A DNA stretch of 41,883 nucleotides from Leptolyngbyaceae cyanobacterium (GTDB taxonomy: Bacteria; Cyanobacteriota; Cyanobacteriia; Cyanobacteriales; Aerosakkonemataceae), in the NCBI GenBank assembly GCA_036703985.1, contig DATNQN010000136.1, positions 1 to 41,883 on the forward strand, read 5' to 3'. The translations under genes and the position numbers were made by a program. This document shows positions 8,488 to 17,516 of the stretch, one piece after another. The notes beneath the pieces were generated by a model. It saw only the letters and a program-made list of their open reading frames with translations, made no database searches and was not told the DNA's origin. Position 1 is the first letter of the stretch. Each line of letters begins with the position of its first letter.

Positions 8488-8829
8488 ATGCACGAAGTTA
8501 GCTTAATGGCAAATACGTTAGATATTGCTTTAGAACACGCTCAAACGCAAGGGGCGCAGAAAATTCACTTACTAAAAATGCGGGTGGGTGCTTTATCTGG
8601 CGTAGTTCCAGAAGCACTTGAGTTTGCTTTTGATGTTTGTACCCAAGGAACGATCGCAGAAGGCGCTAAACTAGAAATAGATTATTTACCAGTTACTTGC
8701 TATTGTGCTAACTGCCAATTAAAATTTGAACCCGATGATGCGATCTACGAATGTCCCGTTTGTCATCAAATCAGCACCGACATTCGTCAGGGAAAAGAAT
8801 TAGAACTGGCATCTTTGGAGGTCTCTTAA
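8488..8829 (+). CDS. hypA: HypA, nickel-delivery metallochaperone
   Basis: Delivers nickel to the hydrogenase large subunit together with HypB. The N-terminal MHE nickel motif is intact. The zinc site is C73-x2-C76 (CANC) and C89-x2-C92 (CPVC). Length 113 aa, full size. The stop codon and the hypB start are separated by a single base, so the two are almost certainly co-translated. Confidence 0.97.
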   Translation: MHEVSLMANTLDIALEHAQTQGAQKIHLLKMRVGALSGVVPEALEFAFDVCTQGTIAEGAKLEIDYLPVTCYCANCQLKFEPDDAIYECPVCHQISTDIRQGKELELASLEVS

Positions 8830-8830
8830 A

Positions 8831-9646
8831 ATGTGTCAAGATTGCGGCTGCGCTGTGGTAACAAGTGAAGTGCAAATCCACAGCCATAACCATCCTCATC
8901 CTCATCATCACGAACAGGATCATCATCACCATCCTCATCCAGAGGTAGATGATGCTAGCTTTTCCCAACAGCGAAATATCGCCATTCATCAGGCAATTTT
9001 ATCTAAAAATGAAAGGTTAGCTGAGCGAAATCGTGGCTATTTCATGGCCAAAAATCTCCTCGTTTTGAATATCCTTTCTTCGCCTGGTTCTGGCAAAACA
9101 GCTTTACTTGAACGCACTCTCACCGAGTTGGGCAATCGGTTACCAAGTGCTGTAATTGTCGGAGATTTGGAAACAGATAACGACGCTCAAAGATTACGCC
9201 GTAGCGGTGCGCCAGTCGTGCAAATTACTACGGGCAATGTTTGCCATTTAGAAGCAGAAATGGTTGCCAAAGCAGCCGCGCAACTTAACTTAGATGGAGT
9301 GAAATTACTGATAATTGAAAATGTCGGTAATTTGGTTTGCCCAGCCGCCTACGATCTCGGTGAAGATTTGCGAGTAGCATTGTTATCTGTAACTGAAGGC
9401 GAAGATAAACCGCTGAAATATCCTACCATGTTTAAATCGGCTAATGTAGTTATTGTTAACAAAATTGACATTGCCGAAGCAGTAGGATTCGATCGAGAAA
9501 TGGCTATAAAAAATATAAAGCGAGTAGCACCTCAAGCAACTATTTTAGAAGTGTCAGCCCGCACAGGCATCGGCATGGAAAACTGGTATTATTATCTTGA
9601 AGAACAAATTAGTCAGCGCCAGAACGCTACTGTTATTAGCCATTAG
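8831..9646 (+). CDS. hypB: HypB, GTPase for nickel insertion with His-rich nickel-storage tail
   Basis: GTP-hydrolysing nickel chaperone (G3E family) working with HypA. It has an N-terminal CxxCxC motif (C2, C5, C7), then a histidine-rich stretch at 17-37 with 12 histidines that probably stores nickel. The P-loop SSPGSGKT is at 83-90, followed by [22 protein letters not shown] and the guanine-specificity motif [12 protein letters not shown]. Length 271 aa. It starts one base after hypA ends. The His-rich region makes it the bifunctional storage/insertion type. Confidence 0.97.
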   Translation: MCQDCGCAVVTSEVQIHSHNHPHPHHHEQDHHHHPHPEVDDASFSQQRNIAIHQAILSKNERLAERNRGYFMAKNLLVLNILSSPGSGKTALLERTLTELGNRLPSAVIVGDLETDNDAQRLRRSGAPVVQITTGNVCHLEAEMVAKAAAQLNLDGVKLLIIENVGNLVCPAAYDLGEDLRVALLSVTEGEDKPLKYPTMFKSANVVIVNKIDIAEAVGFDREMAIKNIKRVAPQATILEVSARTGIGMENWYYYLEEQISQRQNATVISH

Positions 9647-9703
9647 TTTTTGCCAATGAATAATGACTAATAACCAATGACAAATAACAATACAGGAGCA
9701 AAT

Positions 9704-10321
9704 ATGATGTTAAAAGCCGCAGACATTATGACCAAAGATGTGGTCACCATTCGCGGTTCGGCGACAGTAGCCGAAGCAGTAAAATTGTTGAAAGAAAAAG
9801 GCTTACGCGCTTTAATTGTCGAACGCCGTCACGACCAAGATTCTTACGGAATTGTTACCGAAACTGATATTGTTTATAAAGTAACTGCTTTTGGAATTGA
9901 CCCCAAAAAAGTGCGCGTCTACCAAATCATGAGCAAGCCCTGTATCGTTGTCAATCCCGATCTGGGCGTGGAATACGTTGCGCGTTTATTTGCGAATACT
10001 CGAATTCGACGGGCACCAGTAATTCAGGACAAATTGTTAGGAATTATTTCAGTTACCGACATTTTGACAAAAGGTGATTTTGTCGAAAAACCGAAAGAAA
10101 CAATCCTGGAACAACAAATCCAAAAAGCGATCGAAAATGCCCGCAAGATTTGTGAAGAAAAAGGTGCAAAATCTAAAGATTGTGCGGTAGCTTGGGATAT
10201 TGTGGAAGAACTGCAAGCAGAAGCATCGCATCAACGGTCAAAAGCACCAGAAAAAACGGCTTTTGAGATGTACTGCGAAGAATTTCCAGAAGCAGAAGAA
10301 GCAAGAATTTATGATGTTTGA
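9704..10321 (+). CDS. CBS-CP12 fusion protein
   Basis: 205 aa. Two CBS domains (about 5-60 and 72-125; ADIMTKDVVTIR, IMSKPCIVVNPD) are fused to a C-terminal CP12-like domain (about 137-205) with AWDIVEELQAEASHQR. CBS pairs typically bind adenosine nucleotides. CP12 regulates phosphoribulokinase/GAPDH through redox-active cysteines. The N-terminal cysteine pair C150/C160 is present. In the C-terminal pair (C-x8-C) only C191 remains and position 200 is alanine, so one disulfide cannot form. I start at ATG 9704 because AGGAG lies at 9694-9698; an ATG at 9677 has no such site. Lying between hypB and hypF, it may tie hydrogenase expression or activity to energy charge (inference). Confidence 0.88.
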   Translation: MMLKAADIMTKDVVTIRGSATVAEAVKLLKEKGLRALIVERRHDQDSYGIVTETDIVYKVTAFGIDPKKVRVYQIMSKPCIVVNPDLGVEYVARLFANTRIRRAPVIQDKLLGIISVTDILTKGDFVEKPKETILEQQIQKAIENARKICEEKGAKSKDCAVAWDIVEELQAEASHQRSKAPEKTAFEMYCEEFPEAEEARIYDV

Positions 10322-10423
10322 TGGGGGTGATAGGTAGTAGGTAGTGGGATTTTAATCACTCGGATCGCTCGTTCCCAGGTAGATTGATACTGTTGGCGAA
10401 GAGAGGAAAACTTAACCCCCCAG

Positions 10424-10481
10424 CCCCCTTCCCTTGCAGGGAAGGGGGAGCCGGAAAGCCCCTCTCCTTGTAGGGGAGGGG
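10424..10481. repeat. GC-rich double hairpin repeat before hypF
   Basis: A perfect 10-bp stem is formed by cccccttccc (10424-10433) and gggaaggggg (10439-10448). A second near-perfect stem lies at about 10459-10481 (cccctctcc/ggggagggg). Related C/G-rich strings occur inside the CHAT gene at 38697-38802, so this is a dispersed repeat. It lies in the hypF leader and could affect read-through. Confidence 0.6.
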
Positions 10482-10501
10482 TCAAGGCACATTAACCGAA
10501 A

Positions 10502-12790
10502 ATGAAACAAGAAATAGCAAAACAGCGTTTGCGATTAACCATTCGAGGGGCAGTTCAAGGAGTAGGTTTTCGTCCGTTTGTTTATCGGTTAGCTACTAAA
10601 TTGCAACTCACAGGATGGGTGAATAATTCTAGTCAAGGTGTTTTTATTGAAGTAGAAGGAGAGAGAGAAAAATTAGCTGATTTTTTACAGCGAATTTCTC
10701 AGGAAAAACCACCGCGATCGCATATTCAAAGTCTCGAATCTTCCTGGCTAGATTCGGTTAATTATACTAACTTTGAAATTCGGGCTAGTGAAAGTGGTGA
10801 AAAAACCGCTGTTGTATTGCCAGATATTGCTACTTGTCCCGATTGTTTGAGGGAAATTTTTGATCAAAATAACCGCCGATATCTCTATCCTTTTACTAAT
10901 TGTACTAATTGCGGCCCCCGCTACAGCATCATTGCAGAATTGCCATACGATCGCATAAACACCACGATGAAAAATTTCGCGATGTGCGATCAATGCAAAG
11001 CGGAATATGAAAATCCTTTAAATCGCCGATTTCACGCCCAGCCAAACGCTTGCCCTAAATGTGGGCCACATTTGCAATTGTGGGATGCTAATGGCAAGAT
11101 TTTAGCTACCCATCACGATGCTTTGCTGGCAACTGCGGCAGCAATTCGAGAGGGGAAAATCCTTGCTGTCAAAGGATTAGGCGGTTTTCATTTAATGGTG
11201 GATGCGGGTAATGCGCCAGCAGTGGAGGAGTTGAGAAGAAGGAAAAGGCGATCGCAAAAACCTTTTGCCGTAATGTATCCTAACTTGGATTTAGTGAAAG
11301 AAGATTGCGAAGTTTCCCAGTTAGAAGAGAGGTTATTATTATCTGCTGAATCTCCCATCGTCTTGTTAAAAACAAAATCTAAAATTGATGCTGTTGCACC
11401 GGGAAATCCTTATTTAGGTGTGATGTTACCTTATACTCCTTTGCATCATTTATTAATGAAGGAGTTAAATTTTCCAGTAGTAGCGACGAGTGGCAATCTT
11501 TCTGATGAACCTATTTGTATAGATGAGGCAGAAGCCTTAGAAAGATTGAGCAAAATTGCCGATTTATTTTTAATTCATAATCGTCCGATTATTCGCCCGA
11601 TCGATGATTCAGTCGTGCGGGTAATGATGGAACGAGAAATGGTGATGCGTCGCGCTAGAGGATATGCACCATTACCAATTAATTTAAAACCTAACGATCC
11701 CCTGTCTCCTCATGTTCTTGCTGTCGGCGCACATTTAAAAAATACAATTGCGATCGCACTTCAAAATCAAGCTTTTCTCAGTCAACACATTGGAGATTTA
11801 GAAACAATTGCCGCCTTTACATCTTTCCAAAAAGCGATCGATAATCTGTCATTGATGTATGAATTTAAGCCAACATTAGTAGCTTGCGATATTCATCCAG
11901 ATTATCTTTCTACTCAATATGCCAAAAAATTAGAATTCCCAGTAGTAGAAGTACAACATCATTATGCTCACGTCCTCGCTTGCATAGCAGAAAATGAACT
12001 AGATGCACCCGTACTTGGGATTGCTTGGGATGGCACTGGCTATGGTTTAGATGGCACAATTTGGGGAGGAGAATTTTTATTAGTAGAAGGCGAAAAAACT
12101 ACTTTCCAACGAGTTAATCATTGGCGAACTTTTCCCTTACCTGGCGGTGATAAGGCAGTCAAAGAACCAAGGCGAGTTGCTTTGGGTTTGCTTTATGAGC
12201 TTTTTGGCGATGCCGTGTTTGAAATGCAGCATTTAGCACCAATCGAAGCTTTTACATCAAGTGAATTGAGCGTTTTAAAGCAAATGCTGGCAAAATCTGT
12301 GAATGCGCCAGTTACTTCTAGTGTAGGCAGATTGTTTGATGCGATCGCATCTTTAGTAGGACTGCCTCAACAAATTAGCTTTGAAGGGGAAGCCGCCATG
12401 CAATTGGAATTTGCCCTTGATGGCATTACCACAGATATTCATTATGAATTTACCATAAAAAATGGCGAATTAAGTAATTTTCCTGTTACCCTTGATTGGC
12501 AACCAATGATAATAGAAATATTAGATGATATTAAAAAACAAATTCCTTTAGCCATCATTTCAGCTAAATTTCACAACACCCTGGTTGAATCTATAATTTT
12601 TGTTGCCAAACAGCTAAATATTTCAAAAGTTCTTTTGACTGGTGGCTGTTTTCAAAACAAATATTTAACCGAAAAAGCCGTACAGCGTTTAACTCAAGAA
12701 AACTTTCATCCCTATTGGCATCAACGCATTCCCCCCAATGATGGTGGAATTGCGTTAGGTCAAATTATGGCAGCGTTAAAAATACTTTAA
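10502..12790 (+). CDS. hypF: HypF, carbamoyltransferase for NiFe cyanide-ligand synthesis
   Basis: Uses carbamoyl phosphate and ATP to transfer a carbamoyl group to the HypE C-terminal cysteine, the source of the CN ligands. Domains in order: acylphosphatase (about 8-97, GAVQGVGFRPFVYR); two zinc fingers (C112, C115, C134, C137 and C162, C165, C184, C187); YrdC/Sua5-like domain (about 200-390); Kae1-like carbamoyltransferase domain to the end (QHHYAHVLACIAEN, GIAWDGTGYG, TGGCFQN). Length 762 aa, complete. The start follows the GC-rich double hairpin. hypC begins 17 bp after its stop. Confidence 0.97.
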   Translation: MKQEIAKQRLRLTIRGAVQGVGFRPFVYRLATKLQLTGWVNNSSQGVFIEVEGEREKLADFLQRISQEKPPRSHIQSLESSWLDSVNYTNFEIRASESGEKTAVVLPDIATCPDCLREIFDQNNRRYLYPFTNCTNCGPRYSIIAELPYDRINTTMKNFAMCDQCKAEYENPLNRRFHAQPNACPKCGPHLQLWDANGKILATHHDALLATAAAIREGKILAVKGLGGFHLMVDAGNAPAVEELRRRKRRSQKPFAVMYPNLDLVKEDCEVSQLEERLLLSAESPIVLLKTKSKIDAVAPGNPYLGVMLPYTPLHHLLMKELNFPVVATSGNLSDEPICIDEAEALERLSKIADLFLIHNRPIIRPIDDSVVRVMMEREMVMRRARGYAPLPINLKPNDPLSPHVLAVGAHLKNTIAIALQNQAFLSQHIGDLETIAAFTSFQKAIDNLSLMYEFKPTLVACDIHPDYLSTQYAKKLEFPVVEVQHHYAHVLACIAENELDAPVLGIAWDGTGYGLDGTIWGGEFLLVEGEKTTFQRVNHWRTFPLPGGDKAVKEPRRVALGLLYELFGDAVFEMQHLAPIEAFTSSELSVLKQMLAKSVNAPVTSSVGRLFDAIASLVGLPQQISFEGEAAMQLEFALDGITTDIHYEFTIKNGELSNFPVTLDWQPMIIEILDDIKKQIPLAIISAKFHNTLVESIIFVAKQLNISKVLLTGGCFQNKYLTEKAVQRLTQENFHPYWHQRIPPNDGGIALGQIMAALKIL

Positions 12791-12807
12791 CAAAGGAGTA
12801 AAAAATC

Positions 12808-13038
12808 ATGTGTTTAGCAGTACCCGGAAAAATCGTCAGCATTAGCGGCGATGACTTGATGAAAACAGGCAAAGTCAGTTTTGGTGGCATCTTAAAAGAA
12901 GTCAATCTCGGCTATCTTCCAGAAGCAAAAATAGGCGATTACGTGATAGTTCATGTTGGTTTCGCCCTCAGTATAGTCGATCCAGAAGCGGCTGAACAAA
13001 CCTTAGCAGACTTAGCAGTAATTGATAGTCAGCAGTAA
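12808..13038 (+). CDS. hypC: HypC, maturation chaperone
   Basis: Small chaperone (76 aa) that carries Fe(CN)2CO with HypD and holds the HoxH precursor. It begins with the diagnostic MCLAVPGKI, whose C2 is essential in the family. AAAGGAG lies 10 bases before the ATG. It is the last gene of the hox-hyp run on this strand; a perfect hairpin lies 90 bp downstream. Confidence 0.96.
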   Translation: MCLAVPGKIVSISGDDLMKTGKVSFGGILKEVNLGYLPEAKIGDYVIVHVGFALSIVDPEAAEQTLADLAVIDSQQ

Positions 13039-13128
13039 TATTAGTTTCAAAGCTTGTCAATATTCGTATTTTAACAGTGGCATGAGTAAATATACTTGTT
13101 TCACTTATTTTTTTGATTGAAATACTCC

Positions 13129-13161
13129 AGAAACCCGGTTTCTTCAAGAAACCGGGTTTCT
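13129..13161. terminator. Perfect 16-bp hairpin after hypC (dispersed repeat, probable terminator)
   Basis: Arms agaaacccggtttctt (13129-13144) and aagaaaccgggtttct (13146-13161) are exact complements with a one-base gap. Variants occur at 24402-24432 and 28066-28098, each just after a gene. The position suggests transcription termination for the hox-hyp operon, although the long U-tract of a classical terminator is missing. Confidence 0.6.
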
Positions 13162-14178
13162 AGTCTTACATTAGTAATCCTCTGACAAAACCAATAGGGT
13201 GGTATTACCTAGATTTACATTATGATTATTAATCTTTCCCCAAAACCGGAAATTATGGTGTATGGATTACAGAATCGCAAGTAAGGATAAAAGTGCCTTA
13301 AATCCGCATCATATAGGATTTTTATAGCAGCGCCTTATCACAATTAAATTTAGCCTATTATCGATAATTTGCTATTAGTATTTCTTTACTGAAAATATGT
13401 AATTGATAATTTATAAAGTTAACTTTATAAATCAGTAGACATTACTGAGAAAGTTCTTGATTTATTTCAATACAGATATCCACTGAGATTAAATACGTAA
13501 TTTCACTAGCTGTGTAATTAGCTGCTAAATTAACTGTATATATATCTAAAAAGCTGATATCACAAGGGTTTAAAGATTGTTTAACACTAAAAGTAATCCT
13601 GAAATTTAAAATAAATTGATACGCATATTTACTTGAAAAATGAAAATATTAATACCAGTTTAGGGAAATTAAGTAGGTATTAAAAATTGTATTTGGCCAC
13701 GCGATCGGTTAGTTTAATAAATGAAATTACGTAGGTAAAATTAAGGCTTTATGAAATCATTAAAAAATGTCTCAATATCTCTAAAACACTTTTCAGAAAG
13801 ACATAATGAATGGAGCAGTAATTCATCTTGATTTTTTCGGAAACTGAAAGCAAAAATTACGAAAATAATCATAAATCGCTAAAGGTGTGGAGCTTTAGCC
13901 AACCAACACTTAAAGATGAATTACTTCCTAGATAATCTAGATCGAAGTAGGCATAGATAAGGAATAGAAAAAAATTGCCTACTTTGTTCGGGGCAATATA
14001 ACCGAGCAATATCTAGTTATTACAGCATCTACCTAACAGAAAACGCAGCTTTTTTTAGTTTGATTCGTAAAAAAAGCTAGTAGCGAAATCTAGGTTGAGG
14101 TTTGGTATGGGAAAACAAGTGATTTCCCAAATCTTATCTCTAGTTTCGCTATGAAATTAATGAATTTTGGAGATTTAT
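13162..14178. other. About 1 kb AT-rich intergenic region before the GH5 gene
   Basis: No ORF with family-like features, no tRNA and no riboswitch motif recognised. The DNA is AT-rich with scattered short homopolymer runs. Near the 3' end the imperfect inverted strings tagcgaaatctag and ctagtttcgcta (about 14081-14153) flank the leader of the GH5 gene. The region probably holds that gene's promoter. Confidence 0.5.
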
Positions 14179-16215
14179 ATGGACGGATTGGTTTCTACCG
14201 GATTGGACAATATTAATAACACCATTGTCCCGCTTCGTGAAACGGGATTAACCGCAAGTATTTTAGGTGAAGATAGCAGCTTATCAAGTTTAAATTTCGG
14301 TCTGAATACTGCTGGTTTTTCTCTTCCTAATTCCGGTTTTGAGCCTTCTGTTGAACTGGCAAATATTTCGGCAGATGATGCGGAAATTGCTGTTGCCAGT
14401 GACGTTGATGGTCTTACTGGTATGGCTACTAATAATGGCAAATTCGAGACTTACAATGGGAAAATTTACGATCCTAATGGTCGAGAATTTGTGGCAAAAG
14501 GTGTTAATTTAAACGGGCCTGGGTTTGGTTGGCCGGGAGATCCAGTAAGCTATGTTGATGAGGTCGAAAAATGGGGATTTAATGCCATTCGCTTAAACGT
14601 TCAAGAAATTGAACCATCACCATATAAATACGCTGAAAACGGAACGATCGACAGTATCGTTCAAGCGTATACTCAAGCAGGTATTGTGGTGATTATCGAA
14701 CCTCACGAGAATACTGGAGGTTGGTTTGAAGGACAAGAGTTAAATGAATTAGTGAATTGGCATTCAAACTTGGCAGAACGATACAAAGATAACCCGTATG
14801 TTTGGCTGAACGTTTCCAACGAACCGGGCGGAGTAAATTCACCTGCTAATAAAGATAAGTACCTGAATCAAAATACTCAAGTTATTCAGGCAATTCGAGC
14901 TAAAGGTTTTGAAAATCCCATCATGGTAGATGGATGGTATTGGGGACAAGATAGCGGTTCTTGGAATAACAATCCTGTATCTGATACTAGTTCTGCGATT
15001 CTTGGGGTTTCCGATTCATTATTAGCTTTAGATCGAACGGCAAACAAAGGAAACGATCAGCTTGTTTTTTCACTGCATACTTACGATCAGTGGTCGTATG
15101 GCGATGCCAAATTAGTCAACTTTATAGACCGGGTACAAGCTAAAAAATTACCGTTCGTTATCGGAGAATACGGTACTCAAGGGAATGGAGATATCAACGA
15201 CGCCACAACAAAAAGCGTGTTGGCAGTTGCACCATCCCGAAATGTGGGTCGATTTGCGTGGAGTTGGTGGGGAGGAGATTATTTCGATCTGACAAAATCA
15301 GGTAATGGAAGTAATGGTGGCGGACAACACGCTCAGTTTAAATCTGATGGCAGTATGCCGGATAATTTAACTTGGTTCGGTCAGCAAGTTTGGCAAGATA
15401 ATCGCCGTCAGGAAAATTTAGGTTCGCTACCTTCTCAGGATAAACAAAGTCCGGTTGCTAGTTTGACAGTGGGGAATATTACCCAGGCGACGACAACTCC
15501 TTTTTCGTTTACCGTTAGTTATTCGGATAATGTTGCGATCGCACAAAGTTCGATCGACTCTAACGATCTTACCGTGACTAGCCCGAACGGTTTTAGCCAA
15601 GTGGCAGTGCTAGATAAGGTATCCAACAGCCAAAACGGTACTCCCCTGGTAGCTACTTACCGCATTAATGCCCCCGGCGGTAGTTGGGATAATGCCGACA
15701 ATAGCACCTATACTATCTCGATGCGATCGAACCAAGTTGCGGATACCAATAATAACTTCGTCCCGGCTGGAGTGTTAGGTAGTTTTAACGTCAATATCGC
15801 CAACAACTCCACTAACTTGCGGATAGAAGCGGAAAATATGCAGCTTTCCGGTTACGCGATCGAAAATGCCTCAGTTGCTTCCGGCGGAAAGATTGCTAGT
15901 TTATTGAACACGGGAAAAACTAGCGGTACTGCTTCGACTACTTTTAATGGCGCTGCCAGAAAGTATGATGTAGTTGTGGGCGCATTCGACGAAAATGACG
16001 GAAAATCGCCGATTAGCGTGCGACTGGGTAACAACCAATATTCCTTTATTCTCGATCGCAATTTAGGACATTGGGGCCCAGATGAGAAAACGAAAGTTCG
16101 ACAAACTGTAGCTAAAGGCGCTTACTTAACTCCCGGTACTCCTATTTCCATCACTGGACAAGCTCAAGGACAGGAGTTGGCGCGAGTTGACTACATCGAG
16201 TTTATCCCTGTTTAA
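14179..16215 (+). CDS. GH5-type glycoside hydrolase with C-terminal carbohydrate-binding-like domain
   Basis: 678 aa from ATG 14179, with GGAG at 14169-14172; a TTG at 14167 is also in frame. The N-terminal ~85 residues have no recognisable domain and no classical Sec signal peptide. A GH5-like TIM barrel spans about 86-400: GVNLNGPGFGWP, EPHENTGGW, acid/base E215 in NVSNEPGG and nucleophile E330 in FVIGEYGTQG. Then comes an immunoglobulin-like beta region (about 425-545, VASLTVGNI). The C-terminal region (about 550-678, RIEAENMQLSGY, VDYIEF) resembles a CBM6/35-type module. Likely a beta-glucanase (cellulase or mannanase); the substrate is not decidable. Unrelated to the hydrogenase genes around it. 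Confidence 0.82.
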   Translation: MDGLVSTGLDNINNTIVPLRETGLTASILGEDSSLSSLNFGLNTAGFSLPNSGFEPSVELANISADDAEIAVASDVDGLTGMATNNGKFETYNGKIYDPNGREFVAKGVNLNGPGFGWPGDPVSYVDEVEKWGFNAIRLNVQEIEPSPYKYAENGTIDSIVQAYTQAGIVVIIEPHENTGGWFEGQELNELVNWHSNLAERYKDNPYVWLNVSNEPGGVNSPANKDKYLNQNTQVIQAIRAKGFENPIMVDGWYWGQDSGSWNNNPVSDTSSAILGVSDSLLALDRTANKGNDQLVFSLHTYDQWSYGDAKLVNFIDRVQAKKLPFVIGEYGTQGNGDINDATTKSVLAVAPSRNVGRFAWSWWGGDYFDLTKSGNGSNGGGQHAQFKSDGSMPDNLTWFGQQVWQDNRRQENLGSLPSQDKQSPVASLTVGNITQATTTPFSFTVSYSDNVAIAQSSIDSNDLTVTSPNGFSQVAVLDKVSNSQNGTPLVATYRINAPGGSWDNADNSTYTISMRSNQVADTNNNFVPAGVLGSFNVNIANNSTNLRIEAENMQLSGYAIENASVASGGKIASLLNTGKTSGTASTTFNGAARKYDVVVGAFDENDGKSPISVRLGNNQYSFILDRNLGHWGPDEKTKVRQTVAKGAYLTPGTPISITGQAQGQELARVDYIEFIPV

Positions 16216-16417
16216 CAGTTAACAGGAATTAGTTGTCAGTTATCAGTTATTTGATACCTACTGTATCGACGTTAACTGACCACCAAAACTATTTAAAGGG
16301 AATAGGGAACGGGGAACAAGAAATAGGTAAAACCTTTAAAAAGTTTTCCATTCCCTATTCCCTATTTTCTATCAACTTGCATTATCATATTATTAATAAA
16401 AACTTGAAAATAAACTG

Positions 16418-16759
16418 ATGAAAGCAGTTGAAGTAACGGGAACTTTGGATGAAACAGGGCAATTATCTCTCGATCGTCCTATTGAAAATTTTCCGCCTAG
16501 TCGCGTGCGAATTATCGTACTTTTTCCCGATGATACTGATTTGAGCGAAATCGCTCCTGATGATACTCCCATTGAAGAAGTAAAAGCAAGTCTTAGAAGA
16601 GCCTTACAAGAAGCAAAAGCCGGACAACGCATCCCCCTATCTGAAATGTGGGAAGGATCTATGGAAAAGTGGAAAAATTCGGTAAATTTCTCCCCCCTGC
16701 TCCCCTGCTCCCCTGCTCCCCTGCTCCCCTGCTCCCCAAATTTTCTTTCGGTACAATGA
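16418..16759 (+). CDS. Antitoxin-like protein with repeat-derived C-terminus
   Basis: 113 aa as read. Residues 1-84 (MKAVEVTGTLDETGQLSLD ... PLSEMWEG) resemble small cyanobacterial antitoxin-like proteins encoded upstream of RelE/ParE-type toxins; this is recall, not a search. The last ~25 residues (SPLLPCSPAPLLPCSP) come from an octamer tandem repeat and cannot be native. The natural end was probably near residue 88. The matching toxin survives only as a 3' fragment at 16801-16983, so the pair is inactive. It starts at an ATG with no strong Shine-Dalgarno. Confidence 0.6.
   Translation: MKAVEVTGTLDETGQLSLDRPIENFPPSRVRIIVLFPDDTDLSEIAPDDTPIEEVKASLRRALQEAKAGQRIPLSEMWEGSMEKWKNSVNFSPLLPCSPAPLLPCSPNFLSVQ
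16694..16737. repeat. Octamer tandem repeat (CCCCTGCT)5
   Basis: Five exact consecutive copies of cccctgct at 16694-16733, plus a partial copy. They extend the reading frame of the antitoxin-like gene. The reverse complement of this unit is seen at the left end of the window (1-16). This is a short tandem repeat of the kind common in filamentous cyanobacteria. Confidence 0.9.
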
Positions 16760-16800
16760 ATTAGCCCTGCTTACCAAGGGGAGGGCTAGGGTGGGGTTGA

Positions 16801-16983
16801 TTACTTAAATACGATCGCTATAGCAATATTCAAAAAGGAAAAAGCGCAGGTTATAGGCTGATTTATCAAGTTGAGTATCCAACTAGCGTACTTCTATTAA
16901 CAATTTACTCCAAATCAGATCGAGAAGATATAAGTAATAACGAGATTCGCAGCATCTTAGCGGAGTTCGATGTTCCAGAGTAG
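16801..16983 (+). pseudogene. 3' remnant of a RelE/ParE-type toxin gene
   Basis: The frame 16801-16983 reads a C-terminal toxin-like tail: KGKSAGYRLIYQVEYP, LLLTIYSKSDREDI, ending EFDVPE before TAG. The pattern YRLIYQ...LLTIYSK is typical of RelE/ParE toxins. A stop codon (16798-16800) lies directly upstream in frame, and no start or N-terminal half is found. It lies just after the antitoxin-like gene, the expected position, with the octamer repeat and about 60 bp of unrelated DNA in place of the toxin N-terminus. Interpreted as a toxin inactivated by deletion or repeat insertion. Confidence 0.72.
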
Positions 16984-17516
16984 CCGCTTCGCGATTGACA
17001 ATTTGTTAATAATTTCTCTAATTTCCTATTCTCTCTTTAGTAGAGACAATAAATACCTTTAGAAAAAAGAGTGAAAATGCTTACCGGATAATGATTTTTT
17101 ACCTTTTTACCATTGGTAACCTTTTTTTCCCTTAGCTTTTCCTCTTTCGGTTAAATTCTAAAATCTAAAATATCTTGACATTGCGTTAAAAAATAATAAA
17201 AACTTTGACCATAAATCTGTCTTTGGTTAGAAGATAGTAGTAAGAGATTAAAGAAACTAACATTTCCGTATTATCTCTAAAAATGCTTATGGATAAAGGA
17301 TTCCATTGATTTTGTAGCAAATTAAACAGCAATTAAAACAACAAAATCGTTGTTTTAATTAGCTCTCTCGATCGCCATTTTTGCGAGTGCGATCGCAAAA
17401 GAAGTATGGGTGATGAGAGCAAAATATTAAGCACGGTTGACAAAATTTCAGCAGAGAAAAAAGGCTGAAATTTTGGTAAACCGGACGATAAATAGCGGCT
17501 ATCAAAGGTTTAGAAA
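16984..17516. promoter_or_regulatory. nifJ leader with two perfect inverted repeats
   Basis: No gene is seen in these 533 bases. Two exact 12-bp inverted repeats stand out. The first is aattaaaacaac/gttgttttaatt (17331-17342, 17349-17360). The second is caaaatttcagc/gctgaaattttg (17441-17452, 17464-17475), ending 41 bp before the nifJ start. Neither has a terminal T-run. They could be operators or leader RNA hairpins. Promoter boxes were not assigned. Confidence 0.5.

Noticed and set aside
13162-14178. Hidden small gene or structured RNA in the 1-kb gap
   Set aside because: No start with a ribosome-binding site plus a plausible protein, and no known RNA motif, could be found by eye. A covariance-model search would be needed.
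16694-16737. CRISPR-like array
   Set aside because: The repeats are contiguous octamers without spacers. The same holds for the heptamers at 21162-21217 and decamers at 24511-24550.
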